This document shows, piece by piece, positions 17,430 through 25,985 of a stretch of DNA of 64,000 nucleotides. Made by a program: the position numbers and the translations under genes. Every line of letters starts with the position of its first letter. Position 1 is the stretch's first letter. This DNA is from Dokdonia donghaensis DSW-1 (GTDB lineage: Bacteria > Bacteroidota > Bacteroidia > Flavobacteriales > Flavobacteriaceae), in NCBI RefSeq assembly GCF_001653755.1, contig NZ_CP015125.1, positions 618,001-682,000 of the forward strand, written 5' to 3'. Below the pieces are notes generated by a model that saw only the letters and a program-made list of their open reading frames with translations, searched no databases and was not told where the DNA came from.

Positions 17430-20400
17430 TTACTTTTTGATAAAGCGTTTAATCATTTTTGAACCTTCAGTCTCTACCTGAATGACATAAACGCCAGCTT
17501 CAAGTCTCGATACATCAATTGTGTTTTCAAAATTACCTTTATGAACCGCTTGACCTAGAAGGTTAAATATAGTTACAGAGGTAGCTTCTGCCCCTTGTAA
17601 GCTTATGTTTAATTCTCCGCGAGTAACCGGATTAGGGAAAATTGAGAAGTCTCCTTTTCCAAAGTCTGTAAATGCCGTATCACCTTCTGTATCTCCACCA
17701 AAGGCTGCACTACTTGATACATTTACAATGTAGTCTTCTACCTCTCCATAATTAAAGCTTCCACAAGCAGCTGGCACAGCGTTATATCTCATAACCACTC
17801 TCATACGAGTAGCTCCTTGAGCCGCTCCAGATGGTACTGTGATAGTACCACTTACCGGTGTAGCCTGCGTTGCAGAAATGGTAAGAGCCGTTTCTCCAGC
17901 ATCTGCAAAGTCACCATCACGATTCCAGTCTACAAAAACAGCATAACCTTCACTATAAGTGCTTCCTGGCCACTCTGGTGTAATAGTTATTGTAGTACTA
18001 CCACTTAAGGCTGTTGAGATATTTGTAAAGTCTTGGTATCCGGCAGCATTTCTACCAGAGGCATTATCTATACTTCCTATCTGCACACGTGCAATGTACT
18101 CTTCTGTACTGTTATTACCATTTGCGGCACAGTAGCCCGTAGGTGGAGTAGTATCACCACCTCCGTCACCGGCAGTAAGAGCAACGTTATCTATAGCAAC
18201 ATCAGATTGCCACGTGCTGCCCGTAATACGGTTAAAACGTAACTGAACTGTACCTCCCGTATATGCATCTAAGCTCACGGTAACTGCATTCCACTGGTTG
18301 CCTTGGTTTCCTGTCTGGTTCCATAGGCTTGTCCAGGTAGTACCACCGTCTGCACTCGCTTCTAGATCTACCTGACCTCCATTTGTAGAACCATACATAT
18401 GATAATCAAATGTAAAGTTTGCTTCTGTCTCTGTAGATAGATCAAAACAAGGAGAGTTTAATATCGCTCTCTTGTTTGGGTATCCAGTTCCATTACCAGA
18501 TGCTTCTACAAACATATAGAAAGACCCTTGTGATCCAGAAGATGGTCCTGTACCACTAGAAGGTGTTCCAGATGCATCACGTGTCCAGTTTATATCATCA
18601 CTACTATCTTGAGTCCATTGACCAAGTCCAGCTTCAAAACTTTCACTATATCCTGCTCCAGCGGTTGCTGTACAACCCGATGGGACTGTAGTAGTCTCTG
18701 TAGTGGCTGTTGCCGTATTACTAGCTCCAGAGACATTACCTGCCTCGTCTTTTGCTCTTACAGTAAACTGGTATGTAGTTCCCTCTGCAAGACCAGTAAC
18801 ATTTGCATTAGTCACTGTAACTTCTCCTAGGTTATTAGACCCTTGGTATACATCATAAGCTACCACACCTATATTATCTGTAGAAGCGTTCCAAGATAAT
18901 GCAACACTAGAGGTTGTTACATCTGTAACAACAAGACTTGTAGGAGCTGTAGGAGCTTGCGTATCTGCCGGAGCAGTACCTTCTATAGCAAATCCATCTA
19001 TAGCAATATCACCTTGCCAAGAGGCAGATGTTGTTGCTCTAAATCTTAATTGTGTCGAGGCATCATATGCCGCAAGGCTTACTGTTGCATCTTGCCAAGC
19101 TGCTCCTTGATCTCCACTTAGTGACCATAGCTCTGTCCACGTTTGTGAGCTATCATCTCTAGCTTCTAGTCTCACGGTACCTACAGAGTTACCTGTCATC
19201 TGGTAACTAAAAGTAGCCTCTGCAGCATTTACTCCTGCGAGATTAAAACAAGGTGAATTTATTGTAGTAGTCTTACTTCCAAAGTTAGGACTAGATGCTT
19301 CCACATAAATATAATATGATCCTTCGTTTGCACCAGAAGGTCCTGTACTGTTAGAAGGTGTTCCCCCTGTACGAACTGTCCAGTCAAAATCATCTGATGT
19401 GTCTTGTGACCAAGCTCCTAAAGTATTTTCAAACCCTTCAGAATATGGGAAAGAACTCACAGTAGAGTTACAAGATGCTGGTGGTGGCGGTCCAGAACAA
19501 CCACTCGTAAATGAAGCGACTTGATCTGTATTTGTATTTGTACCACCGTTACTATTTTCTACAGCATCTACACCTACACCTCTTCTTGCAAAGGCGTCCC
19601 ATATTAAACAGTTATACTGTCCTCCATAAAGATCTTGATCTGCTTGTAATATTCCATCACGTCCAGAAACATATCCAGGGTTATTTGCCGTATTCTTAAG
19701 ACCTTCTATAACAAGAGCCATTGCGATATTGTTACCACCTGTACCATTATACTGGTCATTATCATACCCCTCTAGATCTATAAGATCCCAAGTCATATCC
19801 CATAGTATCGTTGCAAAACCATACCCTACACCGTGAGGTACTACAAGGCTACTTACGTCATTATATGTAGTTCCATTTACAGCAAGATCTGTAGCATATC
19901 TCGTAGGTCTAATTCCTGCACCTGTAGTAGGTTGTCCTATAGCATATGTACCTACTCCTCTAGCAGTATCTCTAGTATCTCCTGGGCGTATAGTCATCAC
20001 TAGACCTAACCAGTCTGACCATCCTTCACCCATTTGCTCACTACCTCCTAAAGCATTTGTGCTAGGACCTCCTACAAGACGTGTAGAAATACCGTGACCA
20101 TACTCGTGAGCAATAATAACATTATCTAGGTCTCCATCTCGAGTAGGGTTAGTAAATAAGAACATTTGCATTCTCGGGTTACTACCATCTGGTGGTGTTG
20201 CAAAGTTTGCATTATTTGTACCACTACCATCTTGGGCATCTGCATTTACAGAATCACTCCCTATACCACCTTTTCCATAGTTATTTTCTTGAAAGTTACC
20301 TGCTGCCTCTGTAAACCCATACTGGTACCACACATCGTGCATAATATTATTCCAGTAAAAAAGGTTCGTAGTTGCTGCTGGTAAAAACGTTGAAGGATTA

Positions 20401-21380
20401 TTATTAAGGTTAAGTGCAAAGTCAAAGTTAAGAGCACTACCACCATTAGGACTTGTTCCAGAACCATTGTTACCATTTGTATCATCTTGAGCTAGAACGT
20501 TATTTCCTCTTGTAGTAGTAAACTCTGCTCCTGCAGATCCATTTGTATCGTGCCACCCGTATGGTGAAGCATTTGCAACTGCAGGATCTGTTACAATCGC
20601 GCGGTTACCGTGACTAGGACTTTCTATACCTAGTGGATATACATTATAAGAACCTCCACCTACTACAGCAGCTGCAGTAGTAGCTTTTACTGGACCGTAA
20701 ACTACATCTTCTTTTACACTAGGAGTATCGTGATTGTGCTCGCTATGATTTGGGTCTTCCCAAGAGCAAGATACTACCCAATCTTCGGTTTTTAATATCT
20801 CACCAGAAGCAGCATCTACATTTACATTCCACCAGTGTTGAGCATCTAGTTGATAGATTGATACATTCCAAGTAAGGTGTAATTTGTTTCCTACAGATAG
20901 GTATCGCTTTTCTACCTTTATAGGCTCTATACTTATACCTGAGTTTGCATACTCAAAAGTGTTACCACTAGATTTTGTTACAGAAAGATTGCGAGGTGCT
21001 TGTATCTTATGATGCTGCACCACTTTTTGTATCGCATTTTCTGGAGATAAGCTGGCTGCGCTGCCTGCGCTTTTTTCTGCTATGTCTTTAACAAACTGGT
21101 TAATCTCATAAGTTACCTGTCCATTTTTTACAGTAAGCTTATATGTTCCGTTTTGAATTGGAACTCCTTGATACTTTTGCTGTACGTAAACGTGCTGTAT
21201 CTCGGGGTTGAGTGATGGGACAATATCTGTTATTTCCCATTGTGCAACGTCTGTAGATTTTAGACCTACTTCTTCTGCATTTCCGCTCAAATATTTTTGG
21301 ACTACGCCATCTACATTTTGAGCAATTGCTGTCGATCCTGCTAGAAGTACCAGTAGGACAAAAGAGTACAATTTTTTCAT
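17430..21380 (-). CDS. Secreted M36 (fungalysin-type) metalloprotease with T9SS sorting tail
   Basis: A 1316-residue secreted zinc protease. Signal peptide about 1-20, then a propeptide with FTP-like features to about 200. The M36 catalytic domain contains HEYGH at 425-429 with its catalytic Glu, and the third ligand is probably Glu452 in GEGWSDW. It is followed by a MAM-like jelly-roll (about 640-800), an FN3 domain (about 808-900) and a second MAM-like domain (about 903-1070) clearly duplicated from the first. A GEVED domain (about 1080-1220) comes next. The C-terminal sorting domain (about 1240-1316) has FPNP, NLLGQ, GVY and a basic end, so export is through type IX secretion. Likely degrades extracellular protein for nutrition. 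Confidence 0.95.
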   Translation of the reverse strand: MKKLYSFVLLVLLAGSTAIAQNVDGVVQKYLSGNAEEVGLKSTDVAQWEITDIVPSLNPEIQHVYVQQKYQGVPIQNGTYKLTVKNGQVTYEINQFVKDIAEKSAGSAASLSPENAIQKVVQHHKIQAPRNLSVTKSSGNTFEYANSGISIEPIKVEKRYLSVGNKLHLTWNVSIYQLDAQHWWNVNVDAASGEILKTEDWVVSCSWEDPNHSEHNHDTPSVKEDVVYGPVKATTAAAVVGGGSYNVYPLGIESPSHGNRAIVTDPAVANASPYGWHDTNGSAGAEFTTTRGNNVLAQDDTNGNNGSGTSPNGGSALNFDFALNLNNNPSTFLPAATTNLFYWNNIMHDVWYQYGFTEAAGNFQENNYGKGGIGSDSVNADAQDGSGTNNANFATPPDGSNPRMQMFLFTNPTRDGDLDNVIIAHEYGHGISTRLVGGPSTNALGGSEQMGEGWSDWLGLVMTIRPGDTRDTARGVGTYAIGQPTTGAGIRPTRYATDLAVNGTTYNDVSSLVVPHGVGYGFATILWDMTWDLIDLEGYDNDQYNGTGGNNIAMALVIEGLKNTANNPGYVSGRDGILQADQDLYGGQYNCLIWDAFARRGVGVDAVENSNGGTNTNTDQVASFTSGCSGPPPPASCNSTVSSFPYSEGFENTLGAWSQDTSDDFDWTVRTGGTPSNSTGPSGANEGSYYIYVEASSPNFGSKTTTINSPCFNLAGVNAAEATFSYQMTGNSVGTVRLEARDDSSQTWTELWSLSGDQGAAWQDATVSLAAYDASTQLRFRATTSASWQGDIAIDGFAIEGTAPADTQAPTAPTSLVVTDVTTSSVALSWNASTDNIGVVAYDVYQGSNNLGEVTVTNANVTGLAEGTTYQFTVRAKDEAGNVSGASNTATATTETTTVPSGCTATAGAGYSESFEAGLGQWTQDSSDDINWTRDASGTPSSGTGPSSGSQGSFYMFVEASGNGTGYPNKRAILNSPCFDLSTETEANFTFDYHMYGSTNGGQVDLEASADGGTTWTSLWNQTGNQGNQWNAVTVSLDAYTGGTVQLRFNRITGSTWQSDVAIDNVALTAGDGGGDTTPPTGYCAANGNNSTEEYIARVQIGSIDNASGRNAAGYQDFTNISTALSGSTTITITPEWPGSTYSEGYAVFVDWNRDGDFADAGETALTISATQATPVSGTITVPSGAAQGATRMRVVMRYNAVPAACGSFNYGEVEDYIVNVSSSAAFGGDTEGDTAFTDFGKGDFSIFPNPVTRGELNISLQGAEATSVTIFNLLGQAVHKGNFENTIDVSRLEAGVYVIQVETEGSKMIKRFIKK

Positions 21381-21676
21381 AAGTTGATTATTTAATTAAT
21401 GTTGGAGAAGATTGATTAAAAACGGATTATTTATAATTTTTTAATCAAAACTTTGTATTTGGATAGTAAATAACGTGAAATCTTTAAAGAAATCGTAATT
21501 TTTTCGATGAACTACACGATTTTTTTTAACAAAAAATTAATATTTAAACTATGTTCTACCTTAATTGACTTATTGCTCAACAAAAATTAAAGACTTCTCA
21601 TTTGTATAATAATGCTCAAACGCACTCACTATAATCTCATATGCAATCTGGTATTTAAAAAACGTATTTTTGAGTT
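21381..21676. other. AT-rich divergent intergenic region
   Basis: 296 bases between the divergent protease and ABC transporter genes. Very AT-rich, with long A and T runs. A TATTTTTG box at 21664-21671, five bases before the ABC gene's ATG, resembles a -7 element, but no TTG is spaced correctly. No gene or stable hairpin is evident. Confidence 0.4.
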
Positions 21677-23365
21677 ATGCAATCTCAAGAACTTCTTTCT
21701 GTAAAACAGCTTCATCTATCTTTTCGACAGCAAGGAGAGGTCAATGAAGTGATACACGGTATCTCTTTTGATTTATACCGTAATGAGATACTTGCCATTG
21801 TAGGAGAATCTGGTTCTGGAAAAAGTGTTTCTTCACTAGCCATTTTAGGTTTACTTCCTAAAAAACATACTCACATACAGGGGCTTATCTCATTTAATGG
21901 GCAATCACTAACCACACTTTCTGAAAAAGATTTTCAAACCATACGAGGGAATGAAATCTCTATGATTTTTCAAGAGCCTATGAGCAGCCTTAATCCTTCT
22001 ATGCGCTGCGGAGATCAAGTAGCGGAGATTTTAAGAAGGCATACTACGCTTTCGCGAAAGCGTATAAAAGACGAAGTACTAGCTTTATTTGAAAAAGTAA
22101 AACTCCCTACGGTATCAAAAATTTATGAGGCTTATCCTCACGAAATTTCTGGAGGCCAAAAACAACGAGTAATGATTGCAATGGCCATTGCTTGTAAGCC
22201 TAAAATTCTCATTGCAGATGAGCCTACGACGGCACTAGATGTTACGGTTCAAAAGGAAATTATATTACTTCTTAAACAGCTACAACAAGAAACCGAGATG
22301 AGTGTGATTTTTATATCTCACGATTTATCGCTGGTAAGTGATATTGCAGATCGCGTTCTTGTAATGTATAAAGGTGATATTGTAGAAACTGCAGAAGCAC
22401 AACAACTCTTTAAGTCACCTCAACACGAATACACAAAAGCACTACTAAGTGCAAGACCGTCGCTAGATGAGCGACTCAAAAAGCTCCCTACTATACAAGA
22501 TTACCTAGACAACACAACTGCTTCTGAGGTGCAGTCTAAAACAGAGCGCGCTGCACATCTTACAAAACTATACGACCAACCAGCATTACTAGAGGTTCAT
22601 AATGTTGAGAAAACATACTTTTCTAACAGTGGCATTTTTAGCAAAGACAAAGGTTTTAAAGCGGTAGATGATGTTTCTTTTAAAATTTATGAGGGAGAAA
22701 CGCTAGGTCTGGTAGGTGAGTCTGGATGTGGTAAGTCTACGCTAGGGAATGCGATATTACAGCTAGATCGAGCAACAGCCGGACATATTTTATATAAAGG
22801 GATAGATATTACACGTTTAAGAGGTAAAGCGTTACGTAGCTTACGTAAAGAGGTGCAAATCATTTTTCAAGATCCGTTTGCTTCTCTTAACCCAAGATTA
22901 ACCGTGGGCCAGGCTATTATTGAACCGATGGAAGTGCACAAACTATATGCCTCTACAAAGGAGCGTAAAGAGCGAGTGATGCAACTATTAGAACGCGTAG
23001 GCCTTGAGAAAGAACACTATAATAGATACCCGCACGAGTTTTCTGGAGGGCAGCGCCAGCGCATAGGGATTGCACGTACCATAGCTGTAAACCCAAAACT
23101 TATTGTGTGTGATGAGTCTGTAAGCGCGCTAGATATCTCTGTACAAGCGCAAGTACTCAATTTACTTAATGAGCTCAAAAAGGACTTTGGGTTTACTTAT
23201 ATTTTTATTTCTCACGATCTCGCAGTAGTAAAATATATGTCTGACCAACTTGTGGTTATGAATAATGGTAAAATAGAAGAAATAGGAGATGCAGATGCAA
23301 TTTATAAAAACCCCATAAAGGCCTACACTAAGCGATTAATAGGCGCTATACCTAAAGGCATTTAG
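21677..23365 (+). CDS. Double-ATPase peptide ABC transporter protein (DppD-DppF/YejF type)
   Basis: A 562-residue protein with two complete ABC ATPase domains, like YejF. Domain 1 has Walker A GESGSGKS at 43-50, signature SGGQKQR and Walker B ILIADEP. Domain 2 has GESGCGKS near 346-353, signature SGGQRQR and LIVCDES. This is a fusion of DppD- and DppF-type subunits that energises uptake of di- or oligopeptides. No permease or binding-protein genes are adjacent, so the other subunits lie elsewhere. A palindrome copy (22048-22061) encodes LSRKR about residue 125, in the helical subdomain before the first signature. Divergent from the secreted protease, a sensible pairing with peptide uptake. 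Confidence 0.94.
   Translation: MQSQELLSVKQLHLSFRQQGEVNEVIHGISFDLYRNEILAIVGESGSGKSVSSLAILGLLPKKHTHIQGLISFNGQSLTTLSEKDFQTIRGNEISMIFQEPMSSLNPSMRCGDQVAEILRRHTTLSRKRIKDEVLALFEKVKLPTVSKIYEAYPHEISGGQKQRVMIAMAIACKPKILIADEPTTALDVTVQKEIILLLKQLQQETEMSVIFISHDLSLVSDIADRVLVMYKGDIVETAEAQQLFKSPQHEYTKALLSARPSLDERLKKLPTIQDYLDNTTASEVQSKTERAAHLTKLYDQPALLEVHNVEKTYFSNSGIFSKDKGFKAVDDVSFKIYEGETLGLVGESGCGKSTLGNAILQLDRATAGHILYKGIDITRLRGKALRSLRKEVQIIFQDPFASLNPRLTVGQAIIEPMEVHKLYASTKERKERVMQLLERVGLEKEHYNRYPHEFSGGQRQRIGIARTIAVNPKLIVCDESVSALDISVQAQVLNLLNELKKDFGFTYIFISHDLAVVKYMSDQLVVMNNGKIEEIGDADAIYKNPIKAYTKRLIGAIPKGI
22045..22064. repeat. Iterated palindrome, 20-bp perfect, coding copy (LSRKR)
   Basis: TACGCTTTCGCGAAAGCGTA inside the ABC transporter gene; read as Thr-Leu-Ser-Arg-Lys-Arg-Ile. 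This is the longest perfect coding copy apart from the one at 47283. Confidence 0.95.
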
Positions 23366-23508
23366 TCACTATGATTATATCATAAAGACCTTTCTTGCTA
23401 GTTTTATACAGTTTGATGTAAAATAGAAAGTATTTTGAACTCCAGTTGCGAGTTGTCTGGCTGAGTTTGTGATTTTTTTCATTCTTGCGTCAAATAGGGA
23501 TTAAAACA

Positions 23509-23536
23509 AAATCCGCAGGGCTCCCCCCGCGGATTT
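23509..23536 (+). terminator. Likely terminator of the ABC transporter gene
   Basis: An 8-bp stem AAATCCGC/GCGGATTT, with an inner GGG/CCC pairing, 144 bases past the stop. The downstream tail TTTCTAAC is only moderately T-rich. Confidence 0.6.
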
Positions 23537-23586
23537 CTAACAAATCATAACTCAAAACACTCTTATACGTTTAAGCTATACTATAT

Positions 23587-23630
23587 GATGAAGTGAAATG
23601 TAGATTATCGAATATACTTTACACTTCATC
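23587..23630. repeat. Inverted repeat GATGAAGTG/CACTTCATC
   Basis: Perfect 9-bp arms at 23587-23595 and 23622-23630 around a 26-base AT-rich centre. Not a standard terminator shape. Could be a protein-binding site or a decayed element. Confidence 0.5.
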
Positions 23631-23809
23631 GGAATCAATTACTTGATTTGGGAATGTAAATGTAAGATAATATTATAAATAGACAACAACCAAAACAGTA
23701 GAAATAGTCATCAAATGTTAATGTTTTGTGTATTTCGTCGAATAATTAAGTTTTTAGTCGGCTTTTTGTCGAAATCTTTAAAATTAATGCAGGTGTGTTT
23801 TCATAAAAA

Positions 23810-23828
23810 AACCACTCTAAGAGTGGTT
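23810..23828 (-). terminator. Terminator overlapping the stop codon of the HExxH gene
   Basis: Stem AACCACTCT/AGAGTGGTT around a one-base centre. Read on the minus strand it is followed by a U-rich run. The last codons (Asn-His-Ser-stop) lie within the stem. Confidence 0.75.
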
Positions 23829-24479
23829 AAATATTTGTGAGATTCTTCTGTTTTTCCGTTTTCCTTTCTTTCGAGTATCTGTAACCTCTTCTACTTCATA
23901 ATAACTTCTTCCATAATTAGACCTTTTATCTTCACCTAATCTTTTTACAACTTGGTTTGTCATTCTTATGACAAACTCCTCCTCTTTATTAGGATATGAG
24001 ATGTCATTGCCCGCACTGTCTATTTTTTTCTTTCGAGACGTAATATTAAGTTTTCTAGCTTTATAATCGTCTGTTTCAAACAGTTCATTATAGCAGTGTA
24101 TAAGCTCGTGCGCAAGTACAGCCATAGGAGAATTGTACCCCTTATTTTTTGAAAACCATCGCTTACGATGATTTTTTCTAAAAACGATACCGTGTGTATC
24201 GTAAAATCCCACCGTATTTGTAGACGGCCTATAATAATTCTTGCGCTGTGAGTACACGATATTAATACCATTTACAACATCTGCAACGAGCACATCTATA
24301 ATATCAAGTGTTTTCACAACACCATCATCTTTATATGTAATGGTAAGCGCATTTGTTTTGTAAAGAAAATCAAGTGCTTTATACGTATTTTTTAAAAACC
24401 TATCACTTAAACCCTGGTAGTCTCTATCTACCACATACGTATAATTATGAGGCTTATTATTTAAGTCATAGATAATCAT
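23817..24479 (-). CDS. Putative zinc metallopeptidase with HELIH motif (M91-like)
   Basis: A 220-residue protein I cannot place firmly. It has the metal-protease motif HELIH at 124-128 within MAVLAHELIHCYNELF, and a later acidic segment NKEEEFVIRM near residue 165 that could provide the third ligand. This order resembles peptidase family M91 (NleD-type) and some contact-dependent toxin domains. There is no signal peptide or membrane segment, and the C-terminus is Lys/Arg-rich. It begins 3 bases after the stop of scoB on the same strand, so it is probably co-transcribed with scoA-scoB, an odd pairing. A terminator hairpin overlaps its stop. Proteolytic activity is inference from the motif only. 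Confidence 0.6.
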   Translation of the reverse strand: MIIYDLNNKPHNYTYVVDRDYQGLSDRFLKNTYKALDFLYKTNALTITYKDDGVVKTLDIIDVLVADVVNGINIVYSQRKNYYRPSTNTVGFYDTHGIVFRKNHRKRWFSKNKGYNSPMAVLAHELIHCYNELFETDDYKARKLNITSRKKKIDSAGNDISYPNKEEEFVIRMTNQVVKRLGEDKRSNYGRSYYEVEEVTDTRKKGKRKNRRISQIFNHS

Positions 24480-24482
24480 TAG

Positions 24483-25139
24483 TTACAGCTGCATCTCTAG
24501 CACATCACCATCTATAATAAGTGTTCCCTCTGTGGCTGCTTGTATTTCTTCTACAGAAACTCCAGGTGCGCGTTCTAATAGTTTAAACCCATCTGGTGTC
24601 ACCTCTAGTACCGCAAGGTTACTTACTATCTTCTTTACACAACCTACGCCTGTGAGTGGAAGACTGCAACGTTTAAGAAGTTTAGACGCGCCTGCTCTAT
24701 TAGTATGCATCATTGCAACGATTATATTTTCTGCGCTTGCTACAAGATCCATAGCGCCCCCCATACCCTTTACCATTTTGCCAGGTATTTTCCAGTTTGC
24801 TATATCTCCATTTTCGGCAACTTCCATTGCTCCTAGTATGGTTAAGTCTACGTGCTTACCACGTATCATACTAAAACTAGTTGCACTGTCAAAAAAGCTA
24901 GCACCCGGCAGTGTTGTTATGGTTTGCTTCCCTGCATTTATAATATCTGCATCTTCTTCTCCGTCATAAGGAAAAGGTCCCATACCTAAGACTCCATTCT
25001 CACTTTGAAACTCTACTTCTATATCATCACGTACATAGTTTGCAACTAGTGTAGGTATACCTATACCCAGGTTTACGTAGTATCCATTTTGCACCTCTTT
25101 TGCGATGCGCTGTGCGATTTGATTTTTATCTAATGCCAT
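24483..25139 (-). CDS. scoB: 3-oxoacid CoA-transferase, subunit B
   Basis: Beta subunit of a ketoacid CoA-transferase (succinyl-CoA:acetoacetate or acetate:acetoacetate type), which activates acetoacetate for breakdown. The 218 residues open with IAQRIAKEVQNGYYVNLGIGIPT. The catalytic glutamate is in QSENGVLGMGP near residue 47, where it forms the enzyme-CoA thioester. The late part has GVGCVKKIVSNLAVLEV. It starts two bases after the subunit A gene, as expected for a heteromeric enzyme. Donor specificity cannot be read from sequence. Confidence 0.93.
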   Translation of the reverse strand: MALDKNQIAQRIAKEVQNGYYVNLGIGIPTLVANYVRDDIEVEFQSENGVLGMGPFPYDGEEDADIINAGKQTITTLPGASFFDSATSFSMIRGKHVDLTILGAMEVAENGDIANWKIPGKMVKGMGGAMDLVASAENIIVAMMHTNRAGASKLLKRCSLPLTGVGCVKKIVSNLAVLEVTPDGFKLLERAPGVSVEEIQAATEGTLIIDGDVLEMQL

Positions 25140-25141
25140 AA

Positions 25142-25843
25142 TTAATCTCTTGTTCTTACCGTGCGTTGCTCTATTCTCTTCTCGTACGTCTCTCCTTTAA
25201 AGATGCGCTGTACAAAAATACCTGGTATATGTATCTGGTTAGGGTCTAGCTCACCTACGGGTACAAGTTCTTCAACTTCGGCCACAGTGATGGTTGCTGC
25301 TCCACACATATTAGGGTTAAAATTACGTGCCGTTCCTTTAAAAATAAGATTACCCGCTGCATCACCTTTCCAAGCTTTTACAAAAGCAAAGTCTGCCTTA
25401 AATGCGTGCTCTAGCACGTACATCTTTCCATCAAACTCTCTTGTCTCTTTACCCTCTGCTACTTCTGTACCATAACCAGCTGGTGTGTATATTGCTGGGA
25501 AGCCTGCTTGAGCAGCTCTACAGCGCTCTGCAAGTGTACCTTGAGGTATTAACTCTACATCAAGCTCACCGCTAAGCATCTGGCGTTCAAACTCTGCGTT
25601 TTCACCCACATAGCTAGAGATCATTTTTTTAACCTGCTTCTTTTGTAATAACAACCCTAGGCCAAAATCATCTACTCCCGCATTGTTTGATATACAAGTG
25701 AGATTATCTACATTAAGTTCTACTAGTTTTGCAATAGCGTTTTCTGGAATACCACTCAGGCCAAACCCTCCTAGCATCATCGTCATACCGCTAGTTACAC
25801 CTTCAAGAGCCACATCTACTCCGGCAACTTCTTTTGTTATCAT
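25142..25843 (-). CDS. scoA: 3-oxoacid CoA-transferase, subunit A
   Basis: Alpha subunit of the same CoA-transferase. The 233 residues include GMTMMLGGFGLSGIPENAI near residue 20, SNNAGVDDFGLG near 52, and a middle part with ELDVELIPQGTLAERCRA, all standard for the family. Translation of scoB follows at once. A palindrome copy lies 45 bases upstream of the ATG, in the likely leader. Upstream on the same strand is the PBP1A gene's own leader region, but PBP1A is downstream-terminated at 25931, so scoA has its own promoter that I cannot pinpoint. Confidence 0.93.
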   Translation of the reverse strand: MITKEVAGVDVALEGVTSGMTMMLGGFGLSGIPENAIAKLVELNVDNLTCISNNAGVDDFGLGLLLQKKQVKKMISSYVGENAEFERQMLSGELDVELIPQGTLAERCRAAQAGFPAIYTPAGYGTEVAEGKETREFDGKMYVLEHAFKADFAFVKAWKGDAAGNLIFKGTARNFNPNMCGAATITVAEVEELVPVGELDPNQIHIPGIFVQRIFKGETYEKRIEQRTVRTRD

Positions 25844-25887
25844 ATTCTTGGTTTTGAATGATTAAAAATACGGATTTTGTAATTGAT

Positions 25888-25907
25888 TACGCTTTCGCGA
25901 AAGCGTA
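25888..25907. repeat. Iterated palindrome, 20-bp perfect, intergenic
   Basis: TACGCTTTCGCGAAAGCGTA between the PBP1A terminator and scoA, 45 bases before the scoA start. Confidence 0.95.
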
Positions 25908-25927
25908 CTTATCATATTGATAGACAT

Positions 25928-25961
25928 AAAAAAAGAGTGTGATAGACTACCACACTCTTTT
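25928..25961 (-). terminator. Terminator of the PBP1A gene
   Basis: An 11-bp stem AAAAGAGTGTG/CACACTCTTTT (25931-25941 with 25951-25961), followed on the minus strand by a run of Us. Lies 25 bases past the PBP1A stop codon. Confidence 0.88.
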
Positions 25962-25985
25962 GAAACTATATTGATAATACGTTTA

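Larger units (their letters stand above)
23366..23816. other. 450-base non-coding gap with two hairpins
   Basis: Lies between the convergent ABC gene and the HExxH protein gene. It holds a terminator-like hairpin (23509-23536), a separate 9-bp inverted repeat with a long loop (23587-23630), and AT-rich DNA. No coding region is supported. Confidence 0.6.

Noticed and set aside
18609..20384. Several frames of 60-80 codons opposite the M36 protease gene
   Set aside because: They are antisense shadows of a strongly supported gene, with Cys/Ser-rich nonsense composition.
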